Origin: Lewinellaceae bacterium
GTDB taxonomy: Bacteria > Bacteroidota > Bacteroidia > Chitinophagales > Saprospiraceae
Direction: 5' to 3'
Assembly (NCBI GenBank): GCA_020636405.1
Contig: JACJXW010000004.1
Coordinates: forward strand, 930,001 to 994,000
DNA length: 64,000 nt
Of the stretch, positions 7,816 through 17,200 are shown piece by piece (within the stretch, counting starts at the first letter, position 1; the number at the start of each line of letters is the position of its first letter). The notes below the pieces were generated by a model. That model saw only the letters and a program-made list of their open reading frames with translations. It had not been told where the DNA came from and did no database searches. A program made the position numbers and the translations under genes.

Positions 7816-7830
7816 TGCTGCGATTGTATA

Positions 7831-7874
7831 CGAAAAAGCGCTGCCCGGGAAATAGCCGGGGCAGCGCTTTTTCG
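7831..7874. terminator. Bidirectional terminator between mscL and the PQQ-dehydrogenase gene
   Basis: Arms CGAAAAAGCGCTGCCCGG (7831-7848) and its complement ending at 7874 form an 18-bp stem with one bulged G and a short loop. A and T runs in the arms serve both converging genes. Confidence 0.85.
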
Positions 7875-7894
7875 TTTCAGGTTCCGGGGTTGCT

Positions 7895-10564
7895 TCAGGG
7901 CGCGATGATCAGCTTGCTACTCCACTGCCACTCCTCACTTCTGATATCCATAATGTAGAGCCCGGGAGCCAACCCCCCGATGTTCGCCTGGTGCAAGCTT
8001 CGGGGGGGCGTATGAGACAGTAAGCCTTTCCACGCCAGCCGGCCCTCCTGCGTATACAGCCGGGCGCTCAGCGTAGCTCCGGTTTCGGCGGTTATCAGCA
8101 AGCTCACTTCCTCCCGGGCCGGTTGGGGGAAGATACGGATCTCCGGTTGTTCCTGTTCCTGGGTTACGACGGTCGGAATATCAGGGTACAGCTGCCGCTT
8201 GGGGATCACTTCCCTCGGGAGCCGGGTGCTTCTCCAAAAGAGTTGGCAAACCGCTCCGCCGCCATCCTCAAAATACTCCAGCTTGATGGGGTAGCGGCGC
8301 CCTTTTTCCAGGTAGATACTACCCTGAGTTTCGGTCGGCGCCTGAGGCACCCATCGGTCGATGACCAGTTCGTCATCTACCCAGAGGCGAACACCGTCAT
8401 CGGAGATGATATAGAAGGTGTGCTCTTCGGAGAAGAGAGGCTCGATGCCCCCTGTCCAGCGAATCGAAAAGAAGTCCTCTCCGATCAGGTTGGGCGCCGC
8501 CGAGCTGCCCCCCCAACTGAAATTGATGGTGGTGTCGATGCGCCAGAAGGCCGGGGTACCGCTGAAATTGTGTTCTTCTTCATCGTAGTATGCCCCGGTA
8601 AGGCCCGATCCGGAACCCACCTGGGCCTCGTCGTAGTATGCCGTAAGGCTCAAGGCAGCGGCCGGCGCTTGTAAAGACAGTGTAGGCTGATCTGAGCCAC
8701 CTTCCCACTGGTTGAAAGTAAAGAAAGATTCACCCTGTAGTTGGGTAACCGGAGCCTTTACCGTCCGCAATATGCCCACTACGCTATTGAAGGTGTGGGG
8801 CGTACTAACTGTTTGCCCGTCGATCCTGAGCTTTAGCCCCGGAGGTACGGTGTTCACAGTGATGCTGGTTTTTTCCGGCAACACATCCTGGAATACCGTA
8901 CGGCTCAACCCTTCCTGGTCGACGGCCGTAAGATGGACGCGATACCATACATTATCGCTGGTTTCTCCAACGATAGGGATGAGGTAGAAACCGTTGTCTA
9001 TCCCCGTTACAGGCGCCATGGCGGGGTGCGTATGTTCATCATGGTGGAAATCGATGCGCCAGATCATTTGTTCCGCTCCCAGGCTGCCGTCTTCGGCATC
9101 GTTGGCGATTCCACTGAAGAAGAGGGTATCCCCGGCCCGGTAGGTGAGGTTTTCAACGGGGGTGAGTATTGTTGGATCTGGGCGTGTGTTGGCCGTAACG
9201 CTGAGCAGTGCCTCATCGCTGATGGCTTCTCCCTGCCCGTTGCTTACCCGGCAGCGGAACCGGCTGCCATCATCCGCCAGGCTGGTGGTGAGAGACAGAA
9301 CAGGATCGTTAGCGCCGGAAATGTCTACTCCGTTGCGTTGCCACTGGAAGGCGAGGGGAGGGGCGCCGGATGCGGAAACCTCGAAGGCAGCCTCTTCTCC
9401 TGCCGATACCAGGATAGGGCTGGGATGGGAGGAGACGAAAGGCGCGCCACTACCGGTAAAAAATATGCGCCATAGGACTCCGTTGGAGGTGCTGGTATTG
9501 TCCAACTGAGAGCCACCTCCTAATCCGCGCCGTTCCAGATAATACAAGGACCCATCGGGTGCTGTCAGCAAGCTGATCGGGCGCTCGATACCGGTGGCGA
9601 AGGTTTCCATGATCTCGCCGCTTTCAGGGTCCAGGACCTTGAGGTATCCGGCGCAATAATCACCGAAAAAGTATTTGCCCAGATATTGAGGCGGAAACTG
9701 AAGTTGTTGCGGATTGTAAAAAGTGGCCCCAATTACGGCGCAGCCGATACTATGGCTGTAAGCATACAGCGGTTCTTTATAAGCAGGAGGCGCCGGAGCG
9801 CCGGAGAGAGGCCCTTCTACCTCACTCCAGCCGTAATTGCGCCCGGGCAGTATTTCGTTGACCTCCTCGAAATTGCCGCCGCCGACATCGTTGGCGAACA
9901 GGCGGCCTGTACCCGGCTGCATTGCTGTAGTAAAGGGGTTACGAAAGCCATAGGCCCATATCGCCTGGTTGTTACCTGTGAGTTGCCCGTAGAACGGGTT
10001 GTCTTCGGGAATGCTGCCATCGGCGTTGATGCGCAGTATCTTTCCCAGTGTAGTGTTGAGGTTCTGTCCGTTATCGGCGTTGGCGCCGTCTCCTACGGCG
10101 ATGTAGAGCTTTCCATCCGGCCCGAAATGCATGGAGCCTCCATTGTGGATGGTTCCCGACAGGGGCTCCAGTTCGAACAGGGGTACTTCACTATCTGGCA
10201 AGGCGTAGTTGCCATTGGCCGTAAAGCGGCTGATCCGGTTGAAGTTGCTCCCGATAACCGTGTAGAAAATATAGATGTAGTTGTTTTGTTCGAACCCAGG
10301 GTCGATGGCGATACCTCCCAGCCCTCTTTCATTGTAGTTGTCTACTTCTATCTGCAGGAAAGGATCGGGCAATAGCACCCCGTTTTCCACAATGAGTACG
10401 CTGCCGTTCTTCTGCGTTATGAATATCCTCCCATCAGGGGCGGCGGCCATAGCGGTAGGGTCGAGGCCTTCAGCCACCTTTTCTTCTGCAAAGCCGGGAG
10501 GGAGCTGGGCAGCAAAGAGGGCATGAGAAAGCAAAAAGGCGAATAGTGAATACCAGAATTTCAT
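7895..10564 (-). CDS. Secreted PQQ-type sugar dehydrogenase with Ig, PA14 and T9SS sorting domains
   Basis: This 889-residue exported protein starts with a Sec signal peptide (to about residue 19). Residues 20-365 form a glucose/sorbosone-dehydrogenase six-bladed propeller with the motifs G-L-D-P-T-A-M, I-H-N-G-G-S-M-H-F-G-P-D-G-K-L-Y and Y-G-F-R-N-P-F. An Ig-like domain follows (about 375-460), then a cadherin-like/Fn-like region, a PA14 carbohydrate-binding domain (about 650-795, F-Y-I-I-S-D-D-G-V-R-L) and a type IX secretion C-terminal domain beginning I-R-I-F-P-Q-P-A. It should act at the cell surface on sugar or polysaccharide. Whether PQQ is really bound cannot be told. Monocistronic. 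Confidence 0.92.
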   Translation of the reverse strand: MKFWYSLFAFLLSHALFAAQLPPGFAEEKVAEGLDPTAMAAAPDGRIFITQKNGSVLIVENGVLLPDPFLQIEVDNYNERGLGGIAIDPGFEQNNYIYIFYTVIGSNFNRISRFTANGNYALPDSEVPLFELEPLSGTIHNGGSMHFGPDGKLYIAVGDGANADNGQNLNTTLGKILRINADGSIPEDNPFYGQLTGNNQAIWAYGFRNPFTTAMQPGTGRLFANDVGGGNFEEVNEILPGRNYGWSEVEGPLSGAPAPPAYKEPLYAYSHSIGCAVIGATFYNPQQLQFPPQYLGKYFFGDYCAGYLKVLDPESGEIMETFATGIERPISLLTAPDGSLYYLERRGLGGGSQLDNTSTSNGVLWRIFFTGSGAPFVSSHPSPILVSAGEEAAFEVSASGAPPLAFQWQRNGVDISGANDPVLSLTTSLADDGSRFRCRVSNGQGEAISDEALLSVTANTRPDPTILTPVENLTYRAGDTLFFSGIANDAEDGSLGAEQMIWRIDFHHDEHTHPAMAPVTGIDNGFYLIPIVGETSDNVWYRVHLTAVDQEGLSRTVFQDVLPEKTSITVNTVPPGLKLRIDGQTVSTPHTFNSVVGILRTVKAPVTQLQGESFFTFNQWEGGSDQPTLSLQAPAAALSLTAYYDEAQVGSGSGLTGAYYDEEEHNFSGTPAFWRIDTTINFSWGGSSAAPNLIGEDFFSIRWTGGIEPLFSEEHTFYIISDDGVRLWVDDELVIDRWVPQAPTETQGSIYLEKGRRYPIKLEYFEDGGGAVCQLFWRSTRLPREVIPKRQLYPDIPTVVTQEQEQPEIRIFPQPAREEVSLLITAETGATLSARLYTQEGRLAWKGLLSHTPPRSLHQANIGGLAPGLYIMDIRSEEWQWSSKLIIAP

Positions 10565-10690
10565 AAGTATATCCTTGATTGGTGATTTTGTATGAACAGG
10601 CCCGGCTGAACGGGATAATCAAAGATAGATATATTCTTTGTGATGGCAGGATAGGCGAATGCCCATTGGGAGCGTACTTTTTCCCATTGG

Positions 10691-10730
10691 GCAAAAAAAA
10701 GAAGCCAACCGCTTTGCCGGGTTGACTTCT
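10691..10730 (-). terminator. Rho-independent terminator after the LytTR regulator (minus strand)
   Basis: Read on the minus strand, GAAGTCAACC and GGTTGGCTTC form a 10-bp stem with one mismatch, followed by eight T. It would end transcripts from the response-regulator gene. The rest of the 10565-11016 gap shows no gene or clear signal. Confidence 0.7.
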
Positions 10731-11016
10731 CCTATAGAGAGCGCGTTAATGGAAAGTCATTCAGGTGTTGGAAGTACGAATTTGTTTTTGGGATGAAAAG
10801 AGATTTGCCTGAGGATCGCAAATGCTGGTTGCACTTTTTTGTGTCGCCTGAAATAAAGGGGGCACAAAAAAGCCTGGATTATCAGGGCTGACAACCAATT
10901 ATTTACGGCTAATATACTGTTCGAAAATGAAAAATAGTACTGTGATCTGACTAACGGACGCTTTGGTGTAAGGAACGGGAAAGAGGAGGCTAGTGATACA
11001 ATCAAGAATGTGGCCG

Positions 11017-11760
11017 CTACAACCGACTGATATGATCCAGGAAATCGTTGCGTTTTCGTTTGGAAACAGGAATGCCGGATCCATCCTCGAGGATGACTAT
11101 TCCTTCCTTATTGTATCGGCAGATGAACTCCATGTTGATGAGGTGAGACTTGTGTACCAGGAAAAAACCATAAGGTTTCAACAAGCGTACGAATTCGCCG
11201 ATATTATAGGAACTGGTGATCGGGGGCCGATCCTGAATGCTGATCTGAGTGTATTTATCCATTCCTTCACAGCGTATGATCTTATTCGTAGCAATAAACT
11301 CCAATCCATCCATAGTGGGTATCCCGATCTTATTATTGCCATGCCCGGGGTGAGAGAGATTTTGCAGCAGTTGCTGGTTGCGGATATTTTCCTTTTCCTT
11401 AAGAATGCGTCTTCTCGCCTGGTGGACGGCCTTGATGAACAATTCATCCTGAATAGGTTTCAGGAGGTATCCAATCGCACAAAAAGAGATGGCGTCGATG
11501 GCGTACTTATCGAAACCGGTGACAAAAATGATCTCGAAGTTCAGGTTGGGAAGCCTTTTGAGCAGGTCAAATCCACTTTCTCTGGGCATAGCCACATCGA
11601 GGAAGAGCAGGTCAGGCTGGGAAGATATGATCATGTCAAATGCTTCCTGAGCATTCTGAGCCTCCCCGATGATTTCAATGTCCGGAAAATATTCCTTCAG
11701 TTTTCCGGCCAATGTTAGGCGAGCGTGTTCTTCATCATCTACAATTATGGCCTTGATCAT
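11017..11760 (-). CDS. LytTR-family response regulator
   Basis: The 247-residue protein has a receiver domain (1-125) with the acidic pocket D8/D9, phospho-acceptor D55 in L-F-L-D-V-A-M-P and K107-P, then a LytTR DNA-binding domain (about 145-247). The start M-I-K-A-I-I-V-D-D is the canonical beginning of a receiver. A longer open frame extends into the upstream kinase gene and is not family-like. It lies 79 nt downstream of a LytS-type histidine kinase, its evident partner, so the two form a two-component system. The target genes are not visible. Confidence 0.93.
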   Translation of the reverse strand: MIKAIIVDDEEHARLTLAGKLKEYFPDIEIIGEAQNAQEAFDMIISSQPDLLFLDVAMPRESGFDLLKRLPNLNFEIIFVTGFDKYAIDAISFCAIGYLLKPIQDELFIKAVHQARRRILKEKENIRNQQLLQNLSHPGHGNNKIGIPTMDGLEFIATNKIIRCEGMDKYTQISIQDRPPITSSYNIGEFVRLLKPYGFFLVHKSHLINMEFICRYNKEGIVILEDGSGIPVSKRKRNDFLDHISRL

Positions 11761-11839
11761 ATCCAATTCTAACTTTGTAATAAAAAAGGGGCTTTTTATT
11801 TCTTCTTGCGCTGCAAATAGCACAGGGCTCCGTCCCGGA

Positions 11840-14800
11840 TTATTCAATTTCCGGTATTTCAATGTCCACTTTGGTACCGGCAGGATGTCCATTTTCGTCA
11901 AAGAGGTCTTCAATACTGATGTTTAGGAAATAATCTTCGACCTCTTTTAAGGTTTGCAGGCGTTCATTGATGATCTGTAGTGCTCGCGACTTATAGTTTT
12001 TATCGGATTGCTGGCGGATTTCCATTGCCCGTTTTCTACCAATACCGTCATCTTCAACAACAATTTTTAATCCTCCATTGATCGAAGGAGCCACCGACAT
12101 TTTTAAATGCCCTTTGCCCTCCTTGTGGAAAAGGCCATGGTTGATGGCGTTTTCCACGAATGGCTGGAGCAACATGGTGGGCAGTAGGGCGGTATGCAGG
12201 TTAATTTCTCCGCTGGTGTGGAGTTCGAAATCGAACTTCCCTTTAAACCGGAGTTGTTCCAGTTCTACGTATAGCCGGATCAGGCCTATTTCTTCGGCGA
12301 GGCTGATGTATTTGTTTTTTGATGATTCAAGGAACAGGCGCATCAGATGAGCAAATTTGGAGAGGTACAGCTCGGCCTGCTTTTTATTGTTGCTTTGGAT
12401 GAAGAACTGAATAGCACTCAGGGAATTAAAAATGAAATGCGGATTCATCTGTGACTGAAGCGCCTGAAGTTCCAATTCGGCAAACCGCTTGTTGATCGCC
12501 GTCTTTTGAGCAGCTTTTTGCCGGATCGCCCGCACCCGAAGCCAGTAGGCTGTCCATAGGATGAGGCCCGCTAGCAGTATCCAGCCCGCAATAGCCTGTC
12601 TGGACTTCCACCACGGTGGATATATGGTAAATACGATGGGCGGCAGGGGGGTATTGGCAAGGCCATTGATATCGATGGCCTTTATCCGAAAGGTATATAC
12701 CCCCGGCTGGAGGCCTGTGTATCGGGCCAGGCGGTTTGTTGTATGCTGAACCTCCTTTTCGGCATTTGCGAGTTGGTATTCGTAGATGATTTTTCCGTAA
12801 CTCTTATAGGAAATGCCGGTAAAAAGAAGTTCGATCTCATTCTGGTCATGAGAGAGTTTGAAGTTTTGGGACAGGGGGACGGCCCTGTTATTGATGCGGA
12901 TCTCATTCCATATTAACCGGGGAGGGGTAGAATCCCGAAAAGGTAAGGTGCGGTCGATGACGGCCAGCCCTTCATTCGTGCCGGCGTAAATGAAACGCTC
13001 ATCGACGTAAACGGCGTTAGCCTCGTTGGTGGCCAGGCCGCTGTTGGTGGTCAGCACCTGAATTACACGGCTGTTCTCTATAGGGGAAGCTGGGGCGATG
13101 CCCTTGATGCCCCGGTTCGTAGCTATCCATGCCAGGCCATCGGAGCTGATGAAAACATCCTGGATGATGTCATCCTGTGTTCCGGAAATCGGGACGGCCT
13201 TTTTTCCATCGAAAGCGAACAGGCCGAAGCCGTCCGTTCCGATCCAAAGCATTCCGTTTTGGCCAACGGCAAGATCCCAGATGTTGCAGGCCGGCAAGCC
13301 CAGGCTATCGCCAAAATACCGGTACTGTCCGTTATGAAAGTAGCCGAGGCCGTCATTCTGCCCTATCCATAAACTCCCTTGTTGGCCAAAGGCAACAGCA
13401 TGGGCCCTTTGAGTGGAGATCAGTTGAATAACCGATTGCCCTGAATGCCGAGGGGAAAAGAGAAAGGAAAATTGGGCTCGCGCAACCGCAAGCTTGTTCT
13501 GTTCCTCGCTCCATTCCAACCCTTTGACGAAAAGGTGCAGGTCTCCATTTCCAGCGTCCCGGGACAATTCCTTTTCGTAAAGGCCATGATCGATAACCGA
13601 CTGGGTGATCAGGCTGGAAAAAGGAATGGTTTGCCCGGTGCGGAGCAGATGGCGTTCCAACCCGATACTTTGCCGGCCGATCCATAAGCCTCCATACTGG
13701 TCAGGAACAATGGCTTTAACCTCAACCACATCGTTATACCTGGAAGGTGAAGTGGAAAGCAGCAGTTGAAGTTGCTGGTTGGTGTCCAGCTGATAAACGC
13801 TTCCACGCCGGGTACCGATGTAAAGGGATTTCGCCCCGTTGCCAGTCAGAGCAGTGATCGCGTTGTCTTCGCTCTGATCGGCGGCCAGGATGATGGATGT
13901 GTTGCGCTCTTCTGCCGTCAGGAAGAAAACGCCCTTTTGTTTGCTGGCTATCCAGTAGTTCCCTTCCCGGTCCTTGAATATGCGGTCGATACGGATAGCG
14001 GCGGGCAGATTGGCCTTGAAGACATCGACAATTCGAAGGCCCTCGTCCAGGATAAAGGCCCCTACATTGGTTTGTACCTGCAATTGCCCCTCCAACTCAT
14101 AGTAGCGGACCAGGTCGGGTTTGTCGCCCAGGATATCGATGAGGTTGAAAGTGCGGGCCTGCTTTCTCCCGATATCCAGGTAATAGAGGATGCTGTCGGA
14201 GTAGGGCTGAACCAACAGGCCATGGTTAAAGGTGTAAAAAGAGTTATGCCTGCGGCTGGCCAGCCTTTGAGCAGTGGGGATATCCATGCCTTCCAACTGG
14301 GCTTCTCCCAGGAACTTGCTCTGGCCGGAATACAGGTTGCATTTCCCGGATAGGGTGTCAATAAGGAGGAACGTATTCCACTTGAAGGGGTAGGCCACCG
14401 CATTTTCCTGAATGGTATTGATCAGGCTAAGGGATGCCGTATCAAACTGCTGGCCCTTTTCGGCGATGAGCAGCTTTCTATTGTAATCCATAAACCAGGC
14501 CTGTTTGCCATCCTGGTAGATGGGAAAGCGGTTGAAGGAGGGAGTGTTGTCTTCCGTGACGGTGTACACACTGTCTTCTTTAATATAGACCAGCCGGCGA
14601 CCGAAGCTGTGCGGCCACAATCGCCCCTGGGAGTCCTCACTCAGCATGAAGATATCATTGGTAGGCAGCCCATCCTTGACCGTGAAGTTTTTGAAGCTAT
14701 ACCCATCGAAGCGGGAAACTCCCTTCTCGGTGTAAAACCAAATGTATCCACGGCTGTCCTGCAATCCGCCATAAACGGCGTTGGTGGGTAGCCCGTCGTC

Positions 14801-14920
14801 TACGGTATACAGTTTGTAACTGTATTGCTGGGCCGATACCGGTAGCGAAAGCGTTGTTATCAGGGAAGCCGCCGTAAAAAGGATCAGGGCTGGCAAGGGT
14901 ATGTGGCAGTGGTTTTTCAT
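11840..14920 (-). CDS. LytS-type sensor histidine kinase with Reg_prop propeller and Y_Y_Y domain
   Basis: The 1026-residue protein begins with a signal peptide (M-K-N-H-C..., cleavage near A-Q-Q). Its periplasmic part is built of beta-propeller two-component-regulator repeats (W-I-G-T-D-G-F-G-L-F and similar; about 30-660) and a Y_Y_Y domain (about 690-750, G-L-Q-P-G-V-Y-T-F-R-I-K-A). One membrane helix follows (about 770-790). The cytoplasmic His_kinase domain has the phospho-acceptor H828 in M-N-P-H-F-I-F-N-S and an ATP-binding domain with N-A-I-N-H-G and D-D-G-I-G-R. This is the layout of Bacteroidetes sensors outside the SusC/D-linked hybrids. The ligand is unknown. Confidence 0.92.
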   Translation of the reverse strand: MKNHCHIPLPALILFTAASLITTLSLPVSAQQYSYKLYTVDDGLPTNAVYGGLQDSRGYIWFYTEKGVSRFDGYSFKNFTVKDGLPTNDIFMLSEDSQGRLWPHSFGRRLVYIKEDSVYTVTEDNTPSFNRFPIYQDGKQAWFMDYNRKLLIAEKGQQFDTASLSLINTIQENAVAYPFKWNTFLLIDTLSGKCNLYSGQSKFLGEAQLEGMDIPTAQRLASRRHNSFYTFNHGLLVQPYSDSILYYLDIGRKQARTFNLIDILGDKPDLVRYYELEGQLQVQTNVGAFILDEGLRIVDVFKANLPAAIRIDRIFKDREGNYWIASKQKGVFFLTAEERNTSIILAADQSEDNAITALTGNGAKSLYIGTRRGSVYQLDTNQQLQLLLSTSPSRYNDVVEVKAIVPDQYGGLWIGRQSIGLERHLLRTGQTIPFSSLITQSVIDHGLYEKELSRDAGNGDLHLFVKGLEWSEEQNKLAVARAQFSFLFSPRHSGQSVIQLISTQRAHAVAFGQQGSLWIGQNDGLGYFHNGQYRYFGDSLGLPACNIWDLAVGQNGMLWIGTDGFGLFAFDGKKAVPISGTQDDIIQDVFISSDGLAWIATNRGIKGIAPASPIENSRVIQVLTTNSGLATNEANAVYVDERFIYAGTNEGLAVIDRTLPFRDSTPPRLIWNEIRINNRAVPLSQNFKLSHDQNEIELLFTGISYKSYGKIIYEYQLANAEKEVQHTTNRLARYTGLQPGVYTFRIKAIDINGLANTPLPPIVFTIYPPWWKSRQAIAGWILLAGLILWTAYWLRVRAIRQKAAQKTAINKRFAELELQALQSQMNPHFIFNSLSAIQFFIQSNNKKQAELYLSKFAHLMRLFLESSKNKYISLAEEIGLIRLYVELEQLRFKGKFDFELHTSGEINLHTALLPTMLLQPFVENAINHGLFHKEGKGHLKMSVAPSINGGLKIVVEDDGIGRKRAMEIRQQSDKNYKSRALQIINERLQTLKEVEDYFLNISIEDLFDENGHPAGTKVDIEIPEIE

Positions 14921-14936
14921 GGGGAATTGGGGGGGG

Positions 14937-14982
14937 TAATTCCAAAGCACAACCGGGTAAAGCCCGGCCCGCTTTGGAATTA
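14937..14982 (-). terminator. Compound hairpin between the GlsB-like gene and the kinase gene
   Basis: TAATTCCAAAGC (14937-14948) and GCTTTGGAATTA (14971-14982) are exact complements, with a smaller CCGGG/CCCGG hairpin nested inside. It lies just downstream of the GlsB-like gene and 17 nt before the kinase start, so it may limit read-through into the kinase. Confidence 0.6.
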
Positions 14983-14990
14983 CACAGCCA

Positions 14991-15254
14991 TTAGATCGGC
15001 AGGTTAAGTTTGTCGGCCAGGTAACGATGATAAATGAAGAGTACCAGGAAGGCCCCGGCAGTAGCAATGAGCAGGCTGCCAAGAAGCCCTTTACTGGCGA
15101 TACCGATCAGGCCGGCGACAAATCCGCCTACAACCGAACCGACAATGCCAATGATGATCGATGAGGCCCATCCGCCCTTTTCTTCCTGCGGTGTAAGCAT
15201 TTTGGCAATGGCGCCGGCGGCAAAACCGATGAGAAGCCAATAGATCAATCCCAT
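14991..15254 (-). CDS. GlsB/YeaQ/YmgE-family small membrane protein
   Basis: The 87-residue protein has three hydrophobic segments with the glycine-rich pattern G-F-A-A-G-A-I-A-K and G-I-V-G-S-V-V-G-G-F of the transglycosylase-associated (GlsB/YeaQ/YmgE) family, found in the inner membrane and linked to general stress. The start M-G-L-I-Y-W was chosen because family members begin right at the first membrane helix; twelve extra upstream codons are possible but unlike the family. It precedes the kinase gene on the same strand but is separated by a hairpin. Confidence 0.9.
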   Translation of the reverse strand: MGLIYWLLIGFAAGAIAKMLTPQEEKGGWASSIIIGIVGSVVGGFVAGLIGIASKGLLGSLLIATAGAFLVLFIYHRYLADKLNLPI

Positions 15255-15306
15255 AATCTGTAAGGTTTTAGTTGAGTGAAATTTACACAACCCTAAGTTA
15301 ATAAAA

Positions 15307-15337
15307 TTTGCGATCCTGGCCAGCTCCCTTATCTTTA
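15307..15337 (+). promoter_or_regulatory. Bacteroidetes promoter of the Ppx/GppA gene (TTTG - 19 nt - TATCTTTA)
   Basis: TTTG at 15307-15310 and TATCTTTA at 15330-15337 are 19 nt apart. The start codon follows 24 nt later, so the leader would be very short. Confidence 0.7.
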
Positions 15338-15361
15338 AGGCCTGGCCAAATCTGCAAAAAA

Positions 15362-16273
15362 ATGAAACTTGCCGCCATCGACATCGGCTCCAACGCCATC
15401 CGCCTCCAGGTTATTCGCATCATAAAGGAAGGGACGCGCATCAGCTTTAAGAACCAGGAGTACATCCGTTTTCCACTGCGCCTTGGGCATGATGTATTCT
15501 CCAACGGGCGCATCAGCGATGAAACCTTTGTCAAATTCGAGAAGCTCATGCGCACCTTCAAATTGCTCATCGAACTCTATGAAGTGGATGGCTACATCGC
15601 CCGGGCCACTTCCGCCATGCGGGAAGCCAGGAACGGAAAGGATGCCGTCCAGCGCATCGCCACCTATTTTGACCTCAAGATCGGCATCATCAGCGGCAAA
15701 GAAGAGGCCGAATACCTCAGTAAGGCCATCGTGCCCTACCTGGAAGATAAAACCTATATCCACATCGATGTCGGCGGCGGCAGCACCGAGATCAATATCT
15801 ACGAAGGTAAAGAACAAATCAGTTCCAAGTCCTTTAAGGTGGGATCTGTTCGCCAGTTGGAAGGCCGAAGCCGCAAAGTGGTGTTTAAAGGCATCAGCGA
15901 TTGGAGAGAAAAAGTGGCGCCCAGCCTTAAAGCCCCGGTCATCGCCGTAGGCACAGGGGGTAACATCAACAAACTGTTCAATCTTTCCAATCAGAAATAC
16001 GGCAGGACTATCAGCCTGGCCGAATTGCAGGCCCTGCGCGCCTACGTGAGCGAGTTCACCTACGAACAGCGCATGAACATCCTCAAAATGAACCCCGACC
16101 GCGCCGATGTGATCATCCCCGCGTCTGAGATCTATACCGAAGTGATGCGTCTCTTCGGCGCCGACTACGTGCTGGTGCCGGGGGTTGGCCTGAAGGATGG
16201 CCTGCTGTACGCTCTCTATGAAGACGTTGCTCAGGAGCGCATCGAGGACATCCAGTTCCTGGGGCAGTTCTAG
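15362..16273 (+). CDS. ppx: Ppx/GppA-family phosphatase (exopolyphosphatase-like)
   Basis: The 303-residue product belongs to the ASKHA-fold family that hydrolyses polyphosphate or pppGpp. Phosphate-1 motif: A-I-D-I-G-S-N-A-I-R near the N-terminus. Phosphate-2 motif: H-I-D-V-G-G-G-S-T-E-I near residue 140. The K-E-E-A-E-Y and G-T-G-G-N-I-N stretches also fit. It is the short form without the C-terminal HD-like region, common in Bacteroidetes. Start at M-K-L-A-A-I-D-I-G, directly after a recognisable promoter; upstream in-frame codons lie inside the promoter. Exopolyphosphatase versus guanosine-pentaphosphatase activity cannot be told. Confidence 0.9.
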   Translation: MKLAAIDIGSNAIRLQVIRIIKEGTRISFKNQEYIRFPLRLGHDVFSNGRISDETFVKFEKLMRTFKLLIELYEVDGYIARATSAMREARNGKDAVQRIATYFDLKIGIISGKEEAEYLSKAIVPYLEDKTYIHIDVGGGSTEINIYEGKEQISSKSFKVGSVRQLEGRSRKVVFKGISDWREKVAPSLKAPVIAVGTGGNINKLFNLSNQKYGRTISLAELQALRAYVSEFTYEQRMNILKMNPDRADVIIPASEIYTEVMRLFGADYVLVPGVGLKDGLLYALYEDVAQERIEDIQFLGQF

Positions 16274-16311
16274 GTAATGAAGAGGGCTGCGAATACCGAC
16301 GATAACCTATT

Positions 16312-17100
16312 CTACAATCGTGGGCACAGGATCATGTCCACCGGTTCTTCCGGCAAACGGCCCTTTAGTTGCTCCTTCTGCCCAAAAAAATAACTCCACT
16401 CTATACCGAAGAGGCTGCCGGCACTGCGAAAAGAAAGGGGTGGGTCTATCCGGGCAGAGGACAATAGGCCTTTTGCCACCGGTGTGAGGCCGAAGCGGGC
16501 AAATATTCCAATGGAGGAGGAGCCGCCGTTTTCCATCTTGCGCAATAGGCCGCTGCTCAGGTGAAAAGCGGCTCGCAGGCCTCCAATATCAGTTGTTTCG
16601 CTCACCTCACCTACCACTCCGTCGATACTTTGTGGAAGCACCGCTCCGACACTACCTCCCAGCCGCGCATAACCGTGCATGCGCCGTTTCCGCCACCAGG
16701 GGAAACCGCGAACGTCGGAGATCAATACCAGGTTCAGTGGAGCTTCCAGGCAGAGGTAGTCCCGGGATATGGCTTTCCCTTGTCCGATATTGTAGGAATA
16801 GGCATGCACGTCCGTTCGCAAACCGGTTTCCCAGAAAAGATTGATCCGATTGCGAAGAGTTCCCCATTGCAGGTTGGCCTTCCGGTTGAGCCGATAGCGG
16901 GCCAATAGGCAAAGGCCGGTGCGCATGGCCATTTCCGGAGTGGCGGCCGGCTCAACCTGTAGTCCCGGATCAGAAAAATGTACGCTCGTGCCTATGCCCC
17001 ACTGCCAGCGGCCGGGCTGGGCGTGGGCGGTGTACATCACTAGCAACCAGCAACAGATTGGTAAATAGAAGGCATTGAACAGGTGTTTGTTGGCGCCCAT
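16312..17100 (-). CDS. Exported outer-membrane beta-barrel-like protein, unknown
   Basis: The 262-residue protein has a cleavable signal peptide (hydrophobic core about 10-27, ending A-H-A-Q). The mature part is rich in alternating aromatic/hydrophobic strands and Gly (for example S-I-G-I-F-A-R-F-G-L), as in PorT-like or porin-family barrels, and includes a W-W-R-K-R-R loop. It lies head to tail with another barrel protein (starting at 17830), 100 nt apart, and may be co-transcribed. No specific family is recognised. Confidence 0.75.
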   Translation of the reverse strand: MGANKHLFNAFYLPICCWLLVMYTAHAQPGRWQWGIGTSVHFSDPGLQVEPAATPEMAMRTGLCLLARYRLNRKANLQWGTLRNRINLFWETGLRTDVHAYSYNIGQGKAISRDYLCLEAPLNLVLISDVRGFPWWRKRRMHGYARLGGSVGAVLPQSIDGVVGEVSETTDIGGLRAAFHLSSGLLRKMENGGSSSIGIFARFGLTPVAKGLLSSARIDPPLSFRSAGSLFGIEWSYFFGQKEQLKGRLPEEPVDMILCPRL

Positions 17101-17200
17101 TGTGTTTTCTATTTTTTGAAAAAACAGACAAAGACTGCCCTATTTTTAACCTGAAAAACAACTTCTCATTTTAAGAAAGCTAAAAATTAACGTGTAGGAG

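Noticed and set aside
10757..11084. Small minus-strand frames in the gap before the LytTR gene
   Set aside because: AT-rich chance frames without start signals or family likeness.
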